A DNA stretch of 64,000 bases from Bdellovibrionales bacterium (GTDB taxonomy: Bacteria > Bdellovibrionota > Bdellovibrionia > Bdellovibrionales > JAMPXM01), in contig SYLX01000231.1 in assembly GCA_005808505.1 (NCBI GenBank), forward strand, positions 1-64,000. Reading direction: 5' to 3'. Of this stretch, positions 38,522-49,244 are shown piece by piece. Position 1 is the first letter of the stretch. Each line of letters begins with the position of its first letter. The position numbers and the translations under genes are program-made. The notes below the pieces were generated by a model. The model saw nothing but the letters and a program-made list of their open reading frames with translations. It made no database searches and was not told the origin of the DNA.

Positions 38522-39814
38522 ATGAAAAACAAAATTCTTCAGCAGTTTTCACAAGGAACAGCGAAAACCGCACTTGCCGTTTTGGCCATGGGCTTTTTAG
38601 CTCATTCAGTCGAAGCGCAGGCGCAAACTCTCGTACGTGGCGAGCAGTCCAGCCGAGAGTTAAAGCCAATCTTGGCCGACATTGAAATGCTCGAAAAGAT
38701 CGGCGCCGTGATCGAAGCGCGGCAAGTAGAAACAGGTGTCGGGTTCGCACGGGTCTCGCCCGCTCAGGAGGCAGAACTCAGTCGCCTTTCGCACGAGAAG
38801 GGGCGCTGCGGAGGATTTGAGGCTCTTCCCGACTCGAATCTCGATGCGCGCAGTCCCTTGCTGACGCACGCCTTCGGTCAACTTGCCGAACAAGAAGCGC
38901 GCAATCGTCGGTTCGTTCCTTCGACAGCGCATTTCCGCTCGCTCCGTCAGAATGCGACGATCGAGAAAGCGGTTTCGGAAGTTTCGGAAGCTAACCTTCG
39001 CGCTACGGTGGAGCTCCTCTCGAACTACGAGTCGCGCGTGCATACGGCTTCGAATCCAAACGTTCACGTTGAAGCTTTGAAGACGCGACTAGAAGAAATG
39101 CTCAAATCGTCTTCGTTACCTACGCAAATCGATTTGATTTCACACTCATCGACTCGCCAGAAATCTTTACGCGTTCGTCTCACGGGCTCAAAACGTCCTT
39201 CGGAGATCGTGGTCCTTGGTGGGCATCTCGACTCCATCAATCAAAGTTGGTTTGGCGGCGGTCGCAATGCTCCCGGCGCTGACGACAACGCTTCAGGCTC
39301 AGCGAACTTGGTTGAAGCCTTGCGCATTTTACTCACGCAAGCGCAACCCGAACGCACAATCGAAATTTTCTGGTATGCGGGTGAAGAAGGCGGGCTCCTT
39401 GGTTCAGCGGAAATCGCCCGTTCGTATAAGTCGGAGAACAAAGACGTCATCGCAGCTCTCCAGCTCGACATGACGCTTTTTCCCGGTGAAGGCGAATTCG
39501 TCCTGGGTTCGATGACGGATTTTACAAGCGCTTGGTTCCGTTCCTACTTTGAAACCCTCAACGGCTATTACATTAAGGCTCGAATCGTCGAAGACAAATG
39601 CGGTTACGGCTGCAGCGACCACGCGTCGTGGCACAAGCAAGGTTACCCCGCTCTGATGCCGTTCGAGGCTACGTTCAACCGGATGAATCACAACATTCAC
39701 ACGGCTAAAGACATCATCGACTCAAACTCAAGCTTCCGCCACTCAGCGATGTTCTCGAAGATCGCCGTGGCGATTGCGATGGACCTCGGCAATTCGACGC
39801 TTCGTCAACCTTAA
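38522..39814 (+). CDS. M28-family secreted aminopeptidase/Zn peptidase
   Basis: GGHLDSINQ, PGADDNASGSANLVEALR, WYAGEEGGLLGS, CGYGCSDHASWHKQGYPALM; start ATG 38522. Confidence 0.92.
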   Translation: MKNKILQQFSQGTAKTALAVLAMGFLAHSVEAQAQTLVRGEQSSRELKPILADIEMLEKIGAVIEARQVETGVGFARVSPAQEAELSRLSHEKGRCGGFEALPDSNLDARSPLLTHAFGQLAEQEARNRRFVPSTAHFRSLRQNATIEKAVSEVSEANLRATVELLSNYESRVHTASNPNVHVEALKTRLEEMLKSSSLPTQIDLISHSSTRQKSLRVRLTGSKRPSEIVVLGGHLDSINQSWFGGGRNAPGADDNASGSANLVEALRILLTQAQPERTIEIFWYAGEEGGLLGSAEIARSYKSENKDVIAALQLDMTLFPGEGEFVLGSMTDFTSAWFRSYFETLNGYYIKARIVEDKCGYGCSDHASWHKQGYPALMPFEATFNRMNHNIHTAKDIIDSNSSFRHSAMFSKIAVAIAMDLGNSTLRQP

Positions 39815-39841
39815 GCTCGCGAAAGCTTAAATCGGATCCTT

Positions 39842-39879
39842 AAGCGGTGGCGCCTCATCGAGAGGACCGCCGCTTTTTT
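39842..39879 (+). terminator. Rho-independent terminator after the M28 peptidase gene
   Basis: AAGCGGTGG...CCGCCGCTT stem (one G-U) followed by a T run. Confidence 0.8.
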
Positions 39880-39934
39880 TATGCGAATCGAAATAAAATC
39901 GGCGCTGCCTAATTCACGCTGCTCGTTCATTTTT

Positions 39935-39954
39935 ATTTAGCTAATTCGCTAAAT
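39935..39954. promoter_or_regulatory. Candidate ArsR-family operator, distal copy
   Basis: ATTTAGC-taattc-GCTAAAT. Confidence 0.6.
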
Positions 39955-40060
39955 CTGGTTTTATGATTTTTTTGATCGGTTGATGAACAGCGACGCTCCT
40001 CGAACTGTTGAAGGATTCTCAGGACGACGAATCCTGTCGAGCAAAGTGATGAGAAAAGAC

Positions 40061-40080
40061 ATTTAGCAGCGAGGCTAAAT
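40061..40080. promoter_or_regulatory. Candidate ArsR-family operator, proximal copy abutting the start codon
   Basis: ATTTAGC-agcgag-GCTAAAT, ending one base before the ATG at 40081. Confidence 0.65.
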
Positions 40081-40452
40081 ATGGCAACAGCGGTCATGAA
40101 GCCAATTCTAAATTCTTTGTCTGAGCCTTCTGCCAAACCGGCATCAAAATCCGCGAGCAAGCCAACCAGCAAAACGGAGCAAGAACTCCGCGACTTTGAA
40201 GCGGTGTTCGCCGCGTTGTCTCATGCCTCAAGGCGAGTGATTCTCGTCGTTTTGAACTCGCGTGGAGGAAAGATGACAGCAGGAGAAATTGCCAAAAGCT
40301 TCTCCTGCGCGTGGCCGACCACGACAAGGCATCTCAAAGTTCTCGAAGCGGCAGGCCTTGTTCACGTTTGGCGCGAGGGACGCGAAATTTTTTACGCCCT
40401 CGATCGCGAAAGACTTAAAATCATTGAAAATTGGATGAACTGGTTTCGTTGA
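40081..40452 (+). CDS. ArsR-family winged-helix transcriptional regulator
   Basis: VFAALSHASRRVILVVLNSRGGKMTAGEIAKSFSCAWPTTTRHLKVLEAAGLVHVWREGREIFYALD. Confidence 0.9.
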   Translation: MATAVMKPILNSLSEPSAKPASKSASKPTSKTEQELRDFEAVFAALSHASRRVILVVLNSRGGKMTAGEIAKSFSCAWPTTTRHLKVLEAAGLVHVWREGREIFYALDRERLKIIENWMNWFR

Positions 40453-40456
40453 ATCG

Positions 40457-40783
40457 TTAGTCTTCGCGTTCTGTCGAGAACAGAAGCGGGTAACCCGCCG
40501 TCCGCGCATATTGATTGCACTGACGCGCTTTCGTTTCGGCGATGTCGCGCGTGTACTTCTCAACAACCCCGATCCCGTAATTGTGCGCAAGGAGCATGAT
40601 GCGAGTCGCTTCCGTATCGCGCTTGTTGAAGTACTTTTTCAGGACTTCAACAACGAAGCTTCTAGGCGTTACGGGATCGTTGTGAACAACGACGACGTAA
40701 AACGAAGGCGTCTTCGTCGCCTCACGAGTTTTTTCCTTACTGCGATCTTTGATTTCAAAATCGAATGAACCTGATCCCGCCAT
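40457..40783 (-). CDS. clpS: ATP-dependent Clp protease adaptor ClpS
   Basis: YVVVVHNDPVTPRSFVVEVLKKYF...ATRIMLLAHNYGIGVVEKYTRDIAETKARQ. Confidence 0.92.
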   Translation of the reverse strand: MAGSGSFDFEIKDRSKEKTREATKTPSFYVVVVHNDPVTPRSFVVEVLKKYFNKRDTEATRIMLLAHNYGIGVVEKYTRDIAETKARQCNQYARTAGYPLLFSTERED

Positions 40784-40871
40784 GTGACGGATTCTAATCA
40801 GATTCGCTCTCTCTCGCCAGCGAGAAAAGATGCTGTTGCGTTCATCTTAAGATAGGCGCAAATTAGGCCAG

Positions 40872-42050
40872 ATGAGTCGGCACCAAGTCGAAGTTCTCAC
40901 CTCTTTTTCCCAAATTACAGCTCAAGAGTGGCAAAGCCTTGATCGGGGCGACTTTATTTTTGCCGATTACGGTTTTCTAACCTCGCTTGAGGATGGAGGA
41001 GCGTTAGGACGGAGAACAGGGTGGTACCCACAGATCCTTGTTCTCAAAGAAGACGGCAACGTTCGCGCGGCCTGCCCGATTTTTCTTCGCTCCAATAGCT
41101 ACGGCGAATATATTTTCGACTGGTCATGGGCGAACGCCTCGGAGCAGGCTGGTCACGCCTACTACCCGAAACTTACCAGCGCCATTCCGTTTACCCCGGC
41201 AACCGGCCACAAATTCCTTATCCATCCTGATGAGAACGCTGAGCTAGCACGGGATCTGCTTACGGAGGCCGCCATTGGACTCGCGAGCCGCACTCATTCA
41301 AACTCCGTTCACTTCCTGTTCACGACTCCGGAAGAAAACGCGCAATTAGAAAAGGCCGAGTTCGTGATCCGTGAGAGCTACCAATTCCATTGGCGAAACC
41401 CAGGGTGGCGCGACTTTCAAGATTTTCTCGATGCTTTCAGATCGAAGCGGCGATCCGAGATTCGCCGTGAACGCGACGCCGTTCGAAGCCTTCCGCTCAA
41501 GATCGAAACCTTGACGGGCTCGGAACTCACGGTGGAACACGCGGGAATCATGCACGCTTTTTACGTTTCAACCGTAAGGAAGATGGGCGGAATCACTTAT
41601 CTGACGCGAAGTTTTTTCGAGCAACTCTTTGCGCGGTTGTCCTCTAACATCCTCTTTGTGGTGGCTTATGAGGGAGAAAAGCCGGTCGCGGGAGCCATCA
41701 ACTTATTTTCGGGGAAAACACTGTTCGGCAGACACTGGGGCTGTGCGGAGGAGTACCGCAATCTTCACTTCGAAGTTTGTTATTACCGCGCAATCGATTG
41801 GGCGCTCGCCAATGGCGTAACTCTATTTGAAGCCGGCGCGCAAGGTGAGCATAAGTTCAATCGCGGCTTTACGCCGAACCTCTGTTACTCGGCCCATCGT
41901 CTCTTTCATGAGCCCTTGCATCGAGCCGTTACATCCTTTATTGAAGAAGAAAAGACCGCCATTCGCGAGCTTTTCGCCGATTACGAAGCGCACGATCCCT
42001 TCAAGCGAGAAGTGGTAGCCACCTCGCCGAGGCTAGAAAACGGGCGTTGA
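40872..42050 (+). CDS. Peptidoglycan-biosynthesis/FemAB-like GNAT-fold protein (COG3146)
   Basis: 392 aa; RDFQDFLDAFRSKRRSEIRRERDAV and GRHWGCAEEYRNLHFEVCYYRAIDWAL...GAQGEHKFNRGF are typical of this family. Confidence 0.85.
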   Translation: MSRHQVEVLTSFSQITAQEWQSLDRGDFIFADYGFLTSLEDGGALGRRTGWYPQILVLKEDGNVRAACPIFLRSNSYGEYIFDWSWANASEQAGHAYYPKLTSAIPFTPATGHKFLIHPDENAELARDLLTEAAIGLASRTHSNSVHFLFTTPEENAQLEKAEFVIRESYQFHWRNPGWRDFQDFLDAFRSKRRSEIRRERDAVRSLPLKIETLTGSELTVEHAGIMHAFYVSTVRKMGGITYLTRSFFEQLFARLSSNILFVVAYEGEKPVAGAINLFSGKTLFGRHWGCAEEYRNLHFEVCYYRAIDWALANGVTLFEAGAQGEHKFNRGFTPNLCYSAHRLFHEPLHRAVTSFIEEEKTAIRELFADYEAHDPFKREVVATSPRLENGR

Positions 42051-42082
42051 AAAGATTCACTTTCATTCCTCAGAGGATGTCC

Positions 42083-42379
42083 ATGAGCGAGCAGAAACCA
42101 CCGAATCAACCTTTCGAAGTGATGACCGGCTTTTGGCTCGATCTAAAACCTCACGCCGAACGCGATGCTGTTTTCGTAGTCGCTCAAGATCTCGATCTCC
42201 TTGACGTTGGAACGACGATCGCAAAAGACGACGTCAAGCAAGTCACCGCGTGGATTCAAAACGGCGAACTAGCTCGACCGACCAGCGTCGCGATGGAAAC
42301 CTGGGACACTCAACAAGCTAAAGTCTTTCGGTTTTTGATCGTGCAGCCCTATGTCTTGATCCAAGAGGGCGGACACTGA
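42083..42379 (+). CDS. DUF2288 family protein
   Basis: VVAQDLDLLDVGTTIAKDDVKQVTAWIQNGELARPT; start ATG 42083 after an AGAGGA SD. Confidence 0.75.
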   Translation: MSEQKPPNQPFEVMTGFWLDLKPHAERDAVFVVAQDLDLLDVGTTIAKDDVKQVTAWIQNGELARPTSVAMETWDTQQAKVFRFLIVQPYVLIQEGGH

Positions 42380-42476
42380 CGGCAGCTCGGAACGCGATTT
42401 CTTCTCAACAACTCGTCTCAAGTTGGCATCCGCGGCACCGATAAATTCTTCACCTCGTCACGTGAAGGATCACACG

Positions 42477-43166
42477 ATGCTGGAAAACGGCCGCCCCTCC
42501 TCTCCCGCTACTTCTTATTCTTTTGAACAACTTCTCGGATGGTTTGGGCGCTTCACACCGCAGTTTAAATTCCGATTGCAATCTCTGCGTCGACAGCTCA
42601 CGGCGGATCAATTCGACAACTTCGTTCGCGAGAGTTTGAGCGTGTTCCGCGCAATGATGGTGGAGCTAGCGCGTGTTCCCAAAGGGCCCGAACGCGCTCG
42701 AAAGGTCTATCAACTGATCGATCAAGAGTTTCGCGCAACTCCACCCACCGGGATCTCGTGCGCAGCCGGTTGCGGTGCTTGCTGCCGATCTTTTCCTAAA
42801 CAAATCACCGATGACGAAGCGGATCTTCTCTCATCCCTCGTAAAGAGCGGTGAAGCCGCGATCGACCGCGAGGAATTAACTCGTCAAGTGGAAGCCCTGA
42901 ACTCGAATGATCCCGTTCTTCGCAAGTCCGCAGAAGGTGCGCCATGCATCTTCCTAGGAGCAGACAATAAATGCGGCGTTTATGCAGATCGACCCGGCGT
43001 CTGCCGCAAGTACCACGTCACGAGCCCAGCTTCGCAGTGCTCAACCGAAGGCCAAGGCGTCGTTCCTCGCATCGATCTGATGCCGGAGCTGATCGTAAGC
43101 GCGTCGATGAGCCTTCCCGACAACGGAATTGGATTCATGCCTGTGAAGATCAACGAGCGGCTTTAA
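42477..43166 (+). CDS. YkgJ-type cysteine-cluster protein
   Basis: CAAGCGACCRSFPKQITDDEADLL...PCIFLGADNKCGVYADRPGVCRKYHV. Confidence 0.85.
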   Translation: MLENGRPSSPATSYSFEQLLGWFGRFTPQFKFRLQSLRRQLTADQFDNFVRESLSVFRAMMVELARVPKGPERARKVYQLIDQEFRATPPTGISCAAGCGACCRSFPKQITDDEADLLSSLVKSGEAAIDREELTRQVEALNSNDPVLRKSAEGAPCIFLGADNKCGVYADRPGVCRKYHVTSPASQCSTEGQGVVPRIDLMPELIVSASMSLPDNGIGFMPVKINERL

Positions 43167-43168
43167 AT

Positions 43169-44368
43169 TCAAGGCTTCTCTTCGTAGCGGCGAAACCAAT
43201 TCGGTTCGGCAATACCGAGCACGATGAAGATCACCGCACTCCCTACTTTCGGATGCGCTTCGAGATGCTCGATCGTCATGACTTTGAAGGGAAGCTCGGG
43301 CGCTGATTCATGCGCTTCTTCCCCTTCGCCTTTCAGACTCATCCGCGAAACTTCAGCGAAGATGTCTTTTCCGGGCTTAAACATGCCTTGAAAGTTTGGA
43401 TCCGCCCACGCGCGACGAAGATAGCTCGGACGACAAGTCGATTCCGTATCTCTGACGAGCTTATCAAAGCGCGCAAACTCGGCCGGAAAATGCGGTTGCA
43501 CGATCCGTCTCGCCATCAGGTGTGTCAGAATCGATTCCCCGATTCTCGTGCACAATCCAACTTGAAATTTCATGCCCTTTTCAAATGCCGTGTTCGACAA
43601 GCGTATGTCGGTAAGCACCTGCTGAGCAAAGAAGTAGCGTTTAGCGGCCTCGCGCGCGGGCGCAAACGCCGCCGTCGTTCCCGTCGCGATGCCGACGATT
43701 CCCTGGATCGCGGTAGCGGTCATCGCGGCTACAAGATTATCCGTCGACATGATCAACCGCGCGAGTTGCTCAACGTCCCGCACGGCGTTTTTCATGTCAT
43801 GATCGTCGCGGCCTTTGAGCAACCGGATTTTCGCCCACTGAGTCAGCTGTGAGTAATTGGGAAGCGGCGACATAACGAGAACGTAGTCTGCATCCGGTCC
43901 AAAATGCGGAGGATGAAGGTCGTAGCTCCAGTGATCGAACTCATGAAGCTTCTTCATCCAATCGATGTCGATCTTTGTTTGCTCCCAATCGATCTTCGCT
44001 TTCGAGTACCAATCTGATGTTTTCAGAAGGTCGGTTACTTCGATCGGAAGTGCTAGCTTGCCGTAACTTTCTTCAGCACCAGACCATCCGACCTGTGCGT
44101 TAAGGAAGGGCCCAGCGTCAGCCTTGCCGTGGGAGTTCGCTGAGTAGAGGGAGTTTTTGGAGAGAAGTTTTTCATCATCTGAAAAAGCAACGAAGTGCTT
44201 TTCGAACTCAGGCTCTGGGCTTCGCGCGATGTAGGTCATCATGGCTTGGCGGCCGGGTTCTTCAAGGATCCATCCCGCGATCTGAAATCGCAGGAACCAC
44301 ATGGCAACCAGGATGAGGCCGCTAAACAAAAAGAGACCAATGAAGATGCGGAAAAGCTTTTTTTTCAT
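43169..44368 (-). CDS. Membrane-anchored protein of unknown function
   Basis: 399 aa with one N-terminal TM helix. Confidence 0.6.
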   Translation of the reverse strand: MKKKLFRIFIGLFLFSGLILVAMWFLRFQIAGWILEEPGRQAMMTYIARSPEPEFEKHFVAFSDDEKLLSKNSLYSANSHGKADAGPFLNAQVGWSGAEESYGKLALPIEVTDLLKTSDWYSKAKIDWEQTKIDIDWMKKLHEFDHWSYDLHPPHFGPDADYVLVMSPLPNYSQLTQWAKIRLLKGRDDHDMKNAVRDVEQLARLIMSTDNLVAAMTATAIQGIVGIATGTTAAFAPAREAAKRYFFAQQVLTDIRLSNTAFEKGMKFQVGLCTRIGESILTHLMARRIVQPHFPAEFARFDKLVRDTESTCRPSYLRRAWADPNFQGMFKPGKDIFAEVSRMSLKGEGEEAHESAPELPFKVMTIEHLEAHPKVGSAVIFIVLGIAEPNWFRRYEEKP

Positions 44369-44454
44369 TTGCTCTCTAGTCTCGCAAACGAAAAGGGCGG
44401 GCTCAAGCCCACCCTCCCTCGATCACGTCGAAAACTGGACCTCGGAACTCTTTG

Positions 44455-44865
44455 TTAGAGTTCTTCCGAAATGGTCTTCGTCCATTCCTTTGACCGCTCT
44501 TTGACCTTCTTCACGCTGATGTTGAATTTATGGCAAATGGTCAGGATGCCGTTTTCGAAGGTTGTATCCTTGGGCTCATAGCCTTTGGAGCCATCTACGA
44601 TCACTTTCTTCAGCTTGCGCTTGAGAGCTGCGCGTCCGATCTCGTCTACGCAAATATTTTCGAGCGCTTCGACGAGCGGCTGAAAGTAAACGGCTTCGTA
44701 GTTTTCAAAGTAGGTTTTTTTATCCTCGACCGTTTCGTCGAGTAGCGTATCCCACTTCACCTCGATGTAGACGTCAAAGCCCGCGGCTTTGTCGATCCGC
44801 TTTTGCCACTTCTCGAACATTTTTTCTTGGAACTCTTGGCTGATTCGCTTTTGTGCTAAACCCAT
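44455..44865 (-). CDS. Conserved-looking cytoplasmic protein of unknown function
   Basis: 136 aa, upstream GAAGGAGAAAG SD. Confidence 0.6.
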   Translation of the reverse strand: MGLAQKRISQEFQEKMFEKWQKRIDKAAGFDVYIEVKWDTLLDETVEDKKTYFENYEAVYFQPLVEALENICVDEIGRAALKRKLKKVIVDGSKGYEPKDTTFENGILTICHKFNISVKKVKERSKEWTKTISEEL

Positions 44866-45066
44866 TCTTTCTCCTTCAGATGAGCTGTCACTTGATTGAA
44901 TCGTCTTTTTTACCCTGAGCCCAGAACAAAGCAGTCGAAATCTCGATCTGATGCTGTCGAACTTTCTGACGCCTCATTTCAGATGTGAAAGATCGAAGGA
45001 TGTCCTCAGAACGAGAACTGCTTGTTTGGTTAACCCTGAACTTGACTGCATTTAGGGCGGCAGTTT

Positions 45067-45834
45067 TTAGAGCCGATTGGCCTTAAGGCGCTTGAGGACT
45101 TCTGGATTGCGAAGGTCATTTAAAACATCAAGGCTCGCGAGTTGGCGGTCCGCCCAAACCTTTAGTGATCCAACGTGCATCTTTCCTGAGCAGACACGAA
45201 AGCGCAGCGCGAGATTCACGTCGTAAAATTCAAGCCACTCGATATGCTCGTCGATCAGAGTCGCGTAACGTAGGGCCCTTCGCGTTAGCCGGAATGCGCG
45301 CAGCTCTTCTATTTGAACTTTTCGACGAAAGAACCAGAAGAACCAAGGCCTCCTTACCAGGGCACCGTTTACAATCTGAAAGGAAGTGGCGTCGCGAAGA
45401 GCAACCATGCCAATGGGGACCAGCACGAAGATAAAGCCTGCGTTGGGCCCGAAAATCTGTGCGGCATGTAGCATAAAGAACATGAAAAACGAAAAGCTGA
45501 CGAAGATCAGGAAGACCGCGATCTGTGCTTGCGTCGTGAGCCTAAACGAAGCCTGTTTGAGACCTTTCCGCGATGGCTGTTCGGACATCTGCGGGAGAAG
45601 CGCATCAAGGTCGGCCCGGACGATGTTCTCGGTCTGCCTCGAGAGGCGATAAACTTTTGCGGCCAAAACTAAAGCACCGAGACCTACGAAACCAAGGATG
45701 ATCTGTAGAACCAGTTCATCAATGAAAAATGCGAGACTACAGAACGACCACGTCAGGAATAAAAGCATTACTAGCTTCCACCGAGCCCGTCGAAAAAAGC
45801 GGCGAATGTTCAATTCCCGAGTTCTCACATCCAT
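45067..45834 (-). CDS. Polytopic membrane protein of unknown function
   Basis: 255 aa, about four TM segments. Confidence 0.6.
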   Translation of the reverse strand: MDVRTRELNIRRFFRRARWKLVMLLFLTWSFCSLAFFIDELVLQIILGFVGLGALVLAAKVYRLSRQTENIVRADLDALLPQMSEQPSRKGLKQASFRLTTQAQIAVFLIFVSFSFFMFFMLHAAQIFGPNAGFIFVLVPIGMVALRDATSFQIVNGALVRRPWFFWFFRRKVQIEELRAFRLTRRALRYATLIDEHIEWLEFYDVNLALRFRVCSGKMHVGSLKVWADRQLASLDVLNDLRNPEVLKRLKANRL

Positions 45835-45874
45835 GGCTCAATTATGGCACAGATGCGAACACGAAAGAAAGACA

Positions 45875-46576
45875 TCAGCGGTGTTTCGTGACGCCAACCC
45901 GTTCACAGTTCCCGTAAACAGGACATGTCGAGCAATGTGGGAGGGTTCCCGTGCAAACGTGCTTGCCGAAGGGCACGAGAAGCTCGTTGATTTCAACCCA
46001 ATGCTTTCGCGGAAGTTTTTGCGTTAGCGCATTCAAAGATTTTTCCGGAGTTGAAGCCGCGACGTAGCCCCACCGATTCGTGATGCGATGGACGTGGATA
46101 TCGACTCCAATCGCCGGCACGCCGCACGCAATGCCCAATACAAGATTCGCGCATTTCGGACCCACACCCGGAAGATCGGTGAGTTCTTCGAAGTTTCGAG
46201 GCTCATGCCCCCTCTCTTGAATTGCTTGCGCAATTTTTCGAAGAGTTGAAACCTTCTGATGCGCGAACGTACAGGTATGAATGCATCCGTAGATTTCCTC
46301 ATCGCTTAGCTTCAGAAGCTCTTGCGGAGTTCGCGCGCGCTCGAAAAGCTCGATGGAGGCCGGCAAGCTTGTTTCATCTAAAGTGCGGATCGAAAGCACG
46401 CACGCACAGAGCTGTTCAAAAACGCTATCGTAACCCTGTTCGTGGAGCTCAAAGAGCGTAGCGCGAGGATAAGGCGCAATCGAGCGACGTATCGCTTGTA
46501 ACATGCGCGGAATAGGATGCTGAACTTCGGTGGTCGGCGTCTCGGTTCTCACGCAGGCAAGCTTGCCTAATCGCAC
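45875..46576 (-). CDS. Endonuclease III-like HhH-GPD DNA glycosylase (paralog 1)
   Basis: LTDLPGVGPKCANLVLGIACGVPAIGVDIHVHRITNRWG and CTGTLPHCSTCPVYGNC [4Fe-4S] motif. Confidence 0.88.
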   Translation of the reverse strand: MRLGKLACVRTETPTTEVQHPIPRMLQAIRRSIAPYPRATLFELHEQGYDSVFEQLCACVLSIRTLDETSLPASIELFERARTPQELLKLSDEEIYGCIHTCTFAHQKVSTLRKIAQAIQERGHEPRNFEELTDLPGVGPKCANLVLGIACGVPAIGVDIHVHRITNRWGYVAASTPEKSLNALTQKLPRKHWVEINELLVPFGKHVCTGTLPHCSTCPVYGNCERVGVTKHR

Positions 46577-46640
46577 TCGACGGAGCCATGAAGGATCCGA
46601 GAAGAGGTTGTGGTATTTTATTTACCCAAGCCCACCGGGC

Positions 46641-49244
46641 TTAAATCGCCTCGATCGCCTCAAGCCTGAGAACGGGCCGCCCATCTGCTGCGCGCGTGGC
46701 TTCCACGTCCATCGTGACCACGAGTTGCCAGTCGTTGTGGGCATCAACATCAACAAGCGTCTGTTCAATACGCCAATTACCATTTTCTTGAGCGCCGTCT
46801 TCCTGAATCCGAGTGTTGTGCGCCCGTCGAGCTTCGGTATCCGTGCGAAGTCTTGAATGCCCGGCTTCTTTGTAAGCTTTGATGACGTCTTCAAGCCGCG
46901 CGACTGTCCAAAGGGCTCCCTCACGATCCGTCGGCTCTCCCCCGCCGCGCCAAGCACCAAGCACGGCGATGGCTTCTTCCAAATCGCCGGTCGCAAAAGC
47001 CCGAACGAAGCGGAAGACCTCGTTCATGATGCGAATTCGCATTTGCTTTCGGTCCGCCAAAGGATCAAGAGGCTTACGTGCAGCCGTAAGTGCCGACTCA
47101 CCTTGCGAACGCGAGACGTGATTTGGATTGCGGAGACGCTCCCACTCATCGATGAGACTTGAGTCGATATTTCGCACAATCGAATCAAAGTACTCGGTGA
47201 TTGCGTCGACTTCATCGGTTTTAGCCGCTGCCGGAACCGTTTGCTCAAGAGCACGATAGACATCACTGAGGTATCGCAACAGTAAACCCTCAGCCCGCTG
47301 CAGTTCGTACTCTCGCACGTACTCCGCGAAGCTTTGGTAGGTCTCGTACATTTCACGCGCGATCGACTTCGGGCGGATGTTCTCGCTTCCAACCCAAGGA
47401 TGTTTATCGGAGAACTCGTTGAACGTTGAGTAGATAAAGTCGCGAAGAGGTTTGGGATGCTCGCATTTCTCGAGCTCCTCCATTCGTTCTTCGTACTCCA
47501 TGCCGGCTTCTTTCATCTCCTGCATGCGAATCGTCTTCACTCGATCGAGCTGCTTGCGAAGAATGAGATCGGGGCTTTCCAGGATAGACTCAACAAGCGT
47601 CAACACATCTAGTGCGTACGTTTCGCCAGCCGCATCAAGGAGCGCAAGCGTATCGATCAAGTAGAGCGAGAGCGATTGATTGAGCGAGAAGTCGTCCTGC
47701 AGGTCGACGTTCACGCGAACCTTTTTCTGCCCGCGCCGCGCTCCTGGAATCAATTCGACAAGTTTTCGATCGAGAAGAGACCGGAAGAGCGTAAAAGCCA
47801 ATTTCCGATGTTTCTTCTTATTGGGTTCTGATTCGTGCGATTTGCGGATCAATTCTCGAGTCGCCAGGCAACCATCCTCAGTTTCGCGCGAAAGCAGATT
47901 CAAGAGCATGCCGTGCGAGACGCTGAATCGCGACTGCAAGGATTCGGGTTTTCCGTTCACCAAACGATTGAAGGTGCCTTCATCCCAATTGACGAACCCA
48001 CGTTCGGGAGGCTTCGCCTTTACGATCTTCTTCGCTTTCTTTGGATCCGCCTTCGCTTTCGCTTCAAGCTTTTTATTCTCGATCACGTGTTCGGGCGCTT
48101 GAACAGCCACCCGACCTTCGTTATCGAAGCCTTTTCGGCCCGCGCGTCCCGCGATTTGGTGGAAGTCGCGTGTGCTCAAGATCCCCGTCTTTTCACCGTC
48201 GTACTTACAGAGCTTCGTAAAAAGAACCGTGCGAATCGGAATATTCACGCCGACTCCCAGGGTATCCGTTCCGCAGATCACTTTGAGGAGACCGGTTTGC
48301 GCTAGTTTCTCTACGAGCACTCGGTATTTCGGCAAGAGTCCGGCGTGATGTAATCCAACCCCGTGCTTCAAGAACTTTTGAATTTCTTTTCCGTAGGGCG
48401 AGGAGAAGTCGACACCATAGATCGCATCTGCAATTGCCTTCTTCTGCTCTTTCGTACTGAAGTCGACGCTCATCAAATTCTGCGCTTCTTCAGCAGCTTC
48501 TCGCTGCGTGAAGCACACAAGGTACACGGGCGCTGAGCCATGATCGATCAACTCTTTGATCGTTTCGTGCAGCGGAGTTTCGCGGTACTCGTGGCGCAGA
48601 GGCACGGGGCGCTCGACGCGCGAAACGATCGTCGTCTCGCGCCCGTTGAGCGCCGTAAGTTCTTGCTGGAAAAAGTCCATCTCCCCGAGCGTTGCCGACA
48701 TCAAGAGAAAACGCGTGCGCGGGAGGGCCAAGAGCGGAACTTGCCACGCAACTCCGCGTTCACGATCCGAGTAATAGTGGAACTCGTCCATGATGACGTC
48801 ATCCACCTTCGCATTTTCGCCTTCACGATAAGCCATATTGGCGAGAATTTCGGCCGTACAGCAGAGAATCGGCGCATCGCGATTGACGCTGCCGTCTCCC
48901 GTCGACATTCCAACTTGGTCTGGACCGAATTCTTTCGAGAGCGCGAGGAATTTCTCGTTCACAAGAGCTTTGATAGGACACGTGTAAATCGAACGCTTCC
49001 CCATCGCGAGGGAGTGAAAATGCAATGCCATCGCCACTAGGCTTTTACCGGAGCCGGTCGGCGTATTCAGAATGACGTTGTGGCCTTCGAAGAGTGCGAG
49101 AATGGCCTCTTCCTGTGCGGGATAAAGTTCAAGACCCTTTTCAGACGCGAACTCCAAGAATCGATCGAGCACGAGTTCGTTGGTCAGCTCCTCAAATTTC
49201 GGGAGACGATGAAACAGCGGAAAGTTGTTTTTTGAACCACTCAT
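46641..49244 (-). CDS. DEAD/DEAH-box Ski2-like helicase with DUF3516-type C-terminus
   Basis: [42 protein letters not shown]. Confidence 0.9.
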   Translation of the reverse strand: MSGSKNNFPLFHRLPKFEELTNELVLDRFLEFASEKGLELYPAQEEAILALFEGHNVILNTPTGSGKSLVAMALHFHSLAMGKRSIYTCPIKALVNEKFLALSKEFGPDQVGMSTGDGSVNRDAPILCCTAEILANMAYREGENAKVDDVIMDEFHYYSDRERGVAWQVPLLALPRTRFLLMSATLGEMDFFQQELTALNGRETTIVSRVERPVPLRHEYRETPLHETIKELIDHGSAPVYLVCFTQREAAEEAQNLMSVDFSTKEQKKAIADAIYGVDFSSPYGKEIQKFLKHGVGLHHAGLLPKYRVLVEKLAQTGLLKVICGTDTLGVGVNIPIRTVLFTKLCKYDGEKTGILSTRDFHQIAGRAGRKGFDNEGRVAVQAPEHVIENKKLEAKAKADPKKAKKIVKAKPPERGFVNWDEGTFNRLVNGKPESLQSRFSVSHGMLLNLLSRETEDGCLATRELIRKSHESEPNKKKHRKLAFTLFRSLLDRKLVELIPGARRGQKKVRVNVDLQDDFSLNQSLSLYLIDTLALLDAAGETYALDVLTLVESILESPDLILRKQLDRVKTIRMQEMKEAGMEYEERMEELEKCEHPKPLRDFIYSTFNEFSDKHPWVGSENIRPKSIAREMYETYQSFAEYVREYELQRAEGLLLRYLSDVYRALEQTVPAAAKTDEVDAITEYFDSIVRNIDSSLIDEWERLRNPNHVSRSQGESALTAARKPLDPLADRKQMRIRIMNEVFRFVRAFATGDLEEAIAVLGAWRGGGEPTDREGALWTVARLEDVIKAYKEAGHSRLRTDTEARRAHNTRIQEDGAQENGNWRIEQTLVDVDAHNDWQLVVTMDVEATRAADGRPVLRLEAIEAI

